DNA of 64,000 nucleotides. It comes from UBA6109 sp035366835. Lineage in GTDB: Bacteria; Desulfobacterota; Syntrophia; Syntrophales; UBA6109. The notes below the pieces were generated by a model, which was not told the origin of the DNA, did not search any database, and worked only from the letters and a program-made list of their open reading frames with translations. The stretch covers positions 47,862 through 111,861 of the forward strand of contig DAOSIS010000009.1 in the NCBI GenBank assembly GCA_035366835.1. Reading direction: 5' to 3'. This document shows positions 63,770 to 64,000 of this stretch, in pieces. Every line of letters starts with the position of its first letter. Position 1 is the first letter of the stretch. A program made the position numbers and the translations under genes.

Positions 63770-64000
63770 TCGGCTTTTGCCGTCTCTCCTTTGTTGAGTT
63801 CCCTTACCAAGGGATGGGTGCTGCAGCGGATTGAACCGCCATCCTCATTGTGGGCCGCAAAGTAAATCAGATATACCGTGATACCGCTTGCCTCCAGAGC
63901 TTCTTTGACCCGTTTGCCGTCGAAGTGGTCGTTGTATCCTAATATGTAGTGGCCCTTATCTATAGGCAATCCGTTGATTGCGAGGTAACGCGTCTCTTCA
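63751..64000 (-). CDS. Amidinotransferase-like protein, C-terminal part; gene continues beyond window
   Basis: The frame enters from beyond 64000 and reads EETRYLAINGLPIDKGHYIL, GYNDHFDGKRVKEAL, then EDGGSIRCSTHPLVREL. The last block resembles the catalytic Cys region of amidinotransferases and dimethylarginine hydrolases (guanidino-group-modifying enzymes). The final six codons before the stop lie inside intron copy B (from 63769 down), so the natural end of the gene has been replaced or was very close. Enzyme class is a moderate guess. Confidence 0.5.
   Translation of the reverse strand, partial: EETRYLAINGLPIDKGHYILGYNDHFDGKRVKEALEASGITVYLIYFAAHNEDGGSIRCSTHPLVRELNKGETAKAESGSRG

Overview
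The window is a GC-rich bacterial chromosome segment. The gene set suggests an anaerobic, possibly syntrophic Deltaproteobacterium (Desulfobacterota, Syntrophales-like). The grounds are acyl-CoA oxidation genes, a ferredoxin-rich split glutamate synthase, a type III glutamine synthetase, deltaproteobacterial-style HisF and frequent overlapping operons. The organism call is inference; no rRNA or tRNA gene was seen.

Layout. 1-6.6 kb (+): end of an MliC-like lipoprotein gene, adenine deaminase, then 3-hydroxyacyl-CoA dehydrogenase, a cupin regulator, acyl-CoA dehydrogenase and thiolase. 6.7-7.0 kb: a separate transcription unit for a 47-residue unknown protein, with consensus promoter and terminator. 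7.1-15.5 kb (-): an eight-gene catabolic/uptake cluster (D-2-hydroxyacid dehydrogenase, IclR regulator, TctA, TctC, dihydroxyphthalate-decarboxylase-like protein, LigJ-like amidohydrolase, TctB, NHL protein) behind one promoter with a palindromic operator. 16-24 kb: TypA, phosphofructokinase, a CHAT/TPR lipoprotein, two small DUF proteins, an AlkA-type glycosylase. 24.3-31.8 kb (-): carA-guaA-carB-purF. 31.9-42.7 kb (-): nitrogen assimilation, with a NifA-like activator, a sigma-54 promoter, a three-gene split glutamate synthase, GSIII and GSI. 42.9-50.8 kb: patatin/beta-barrel protein, cation efflux, mnmG, radical SAM protein, hisH, hisF. 50.9-53.1 kb (+): an AT-richer cassette of DUF134 regulator, NifX-like protein, FmdB-like zinc ribbon and a permease split into two homologous halves. 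53.2-60.9 kb: a broken nucleotidyltransferase module, an EndoQ-UvrD fusion, VOC protein, P1 peptidase, MFS transporter.

61.0-64.0 kb is different in kind. Small genes all lie on the minus strand (SnoaL-like, a decayed two-gene pair ending in DUF2283, a RelE-type toxin-antitoxin pair, a partial amidinotransferase-like gene). They are separated by attC-like hairpins. Two decayed group II introns without reverse transcriptase lie in the opposite orientation beside two of the hairpins, and a 158-bp miniature element interrupts the DUF2283 gene. The best reading is a degraded integron-type gene-cassette array (inference; no integrase gene is in the window).

The strongest leads are the cassette array with its introns, the EndoQ-helicase fusion ending in a putative sliding-clamp motif, the sigma-54-controlled split glutamate synthase operon, the orphan 47-residue protein, and the DUF134/NifX/split-permease cassette.
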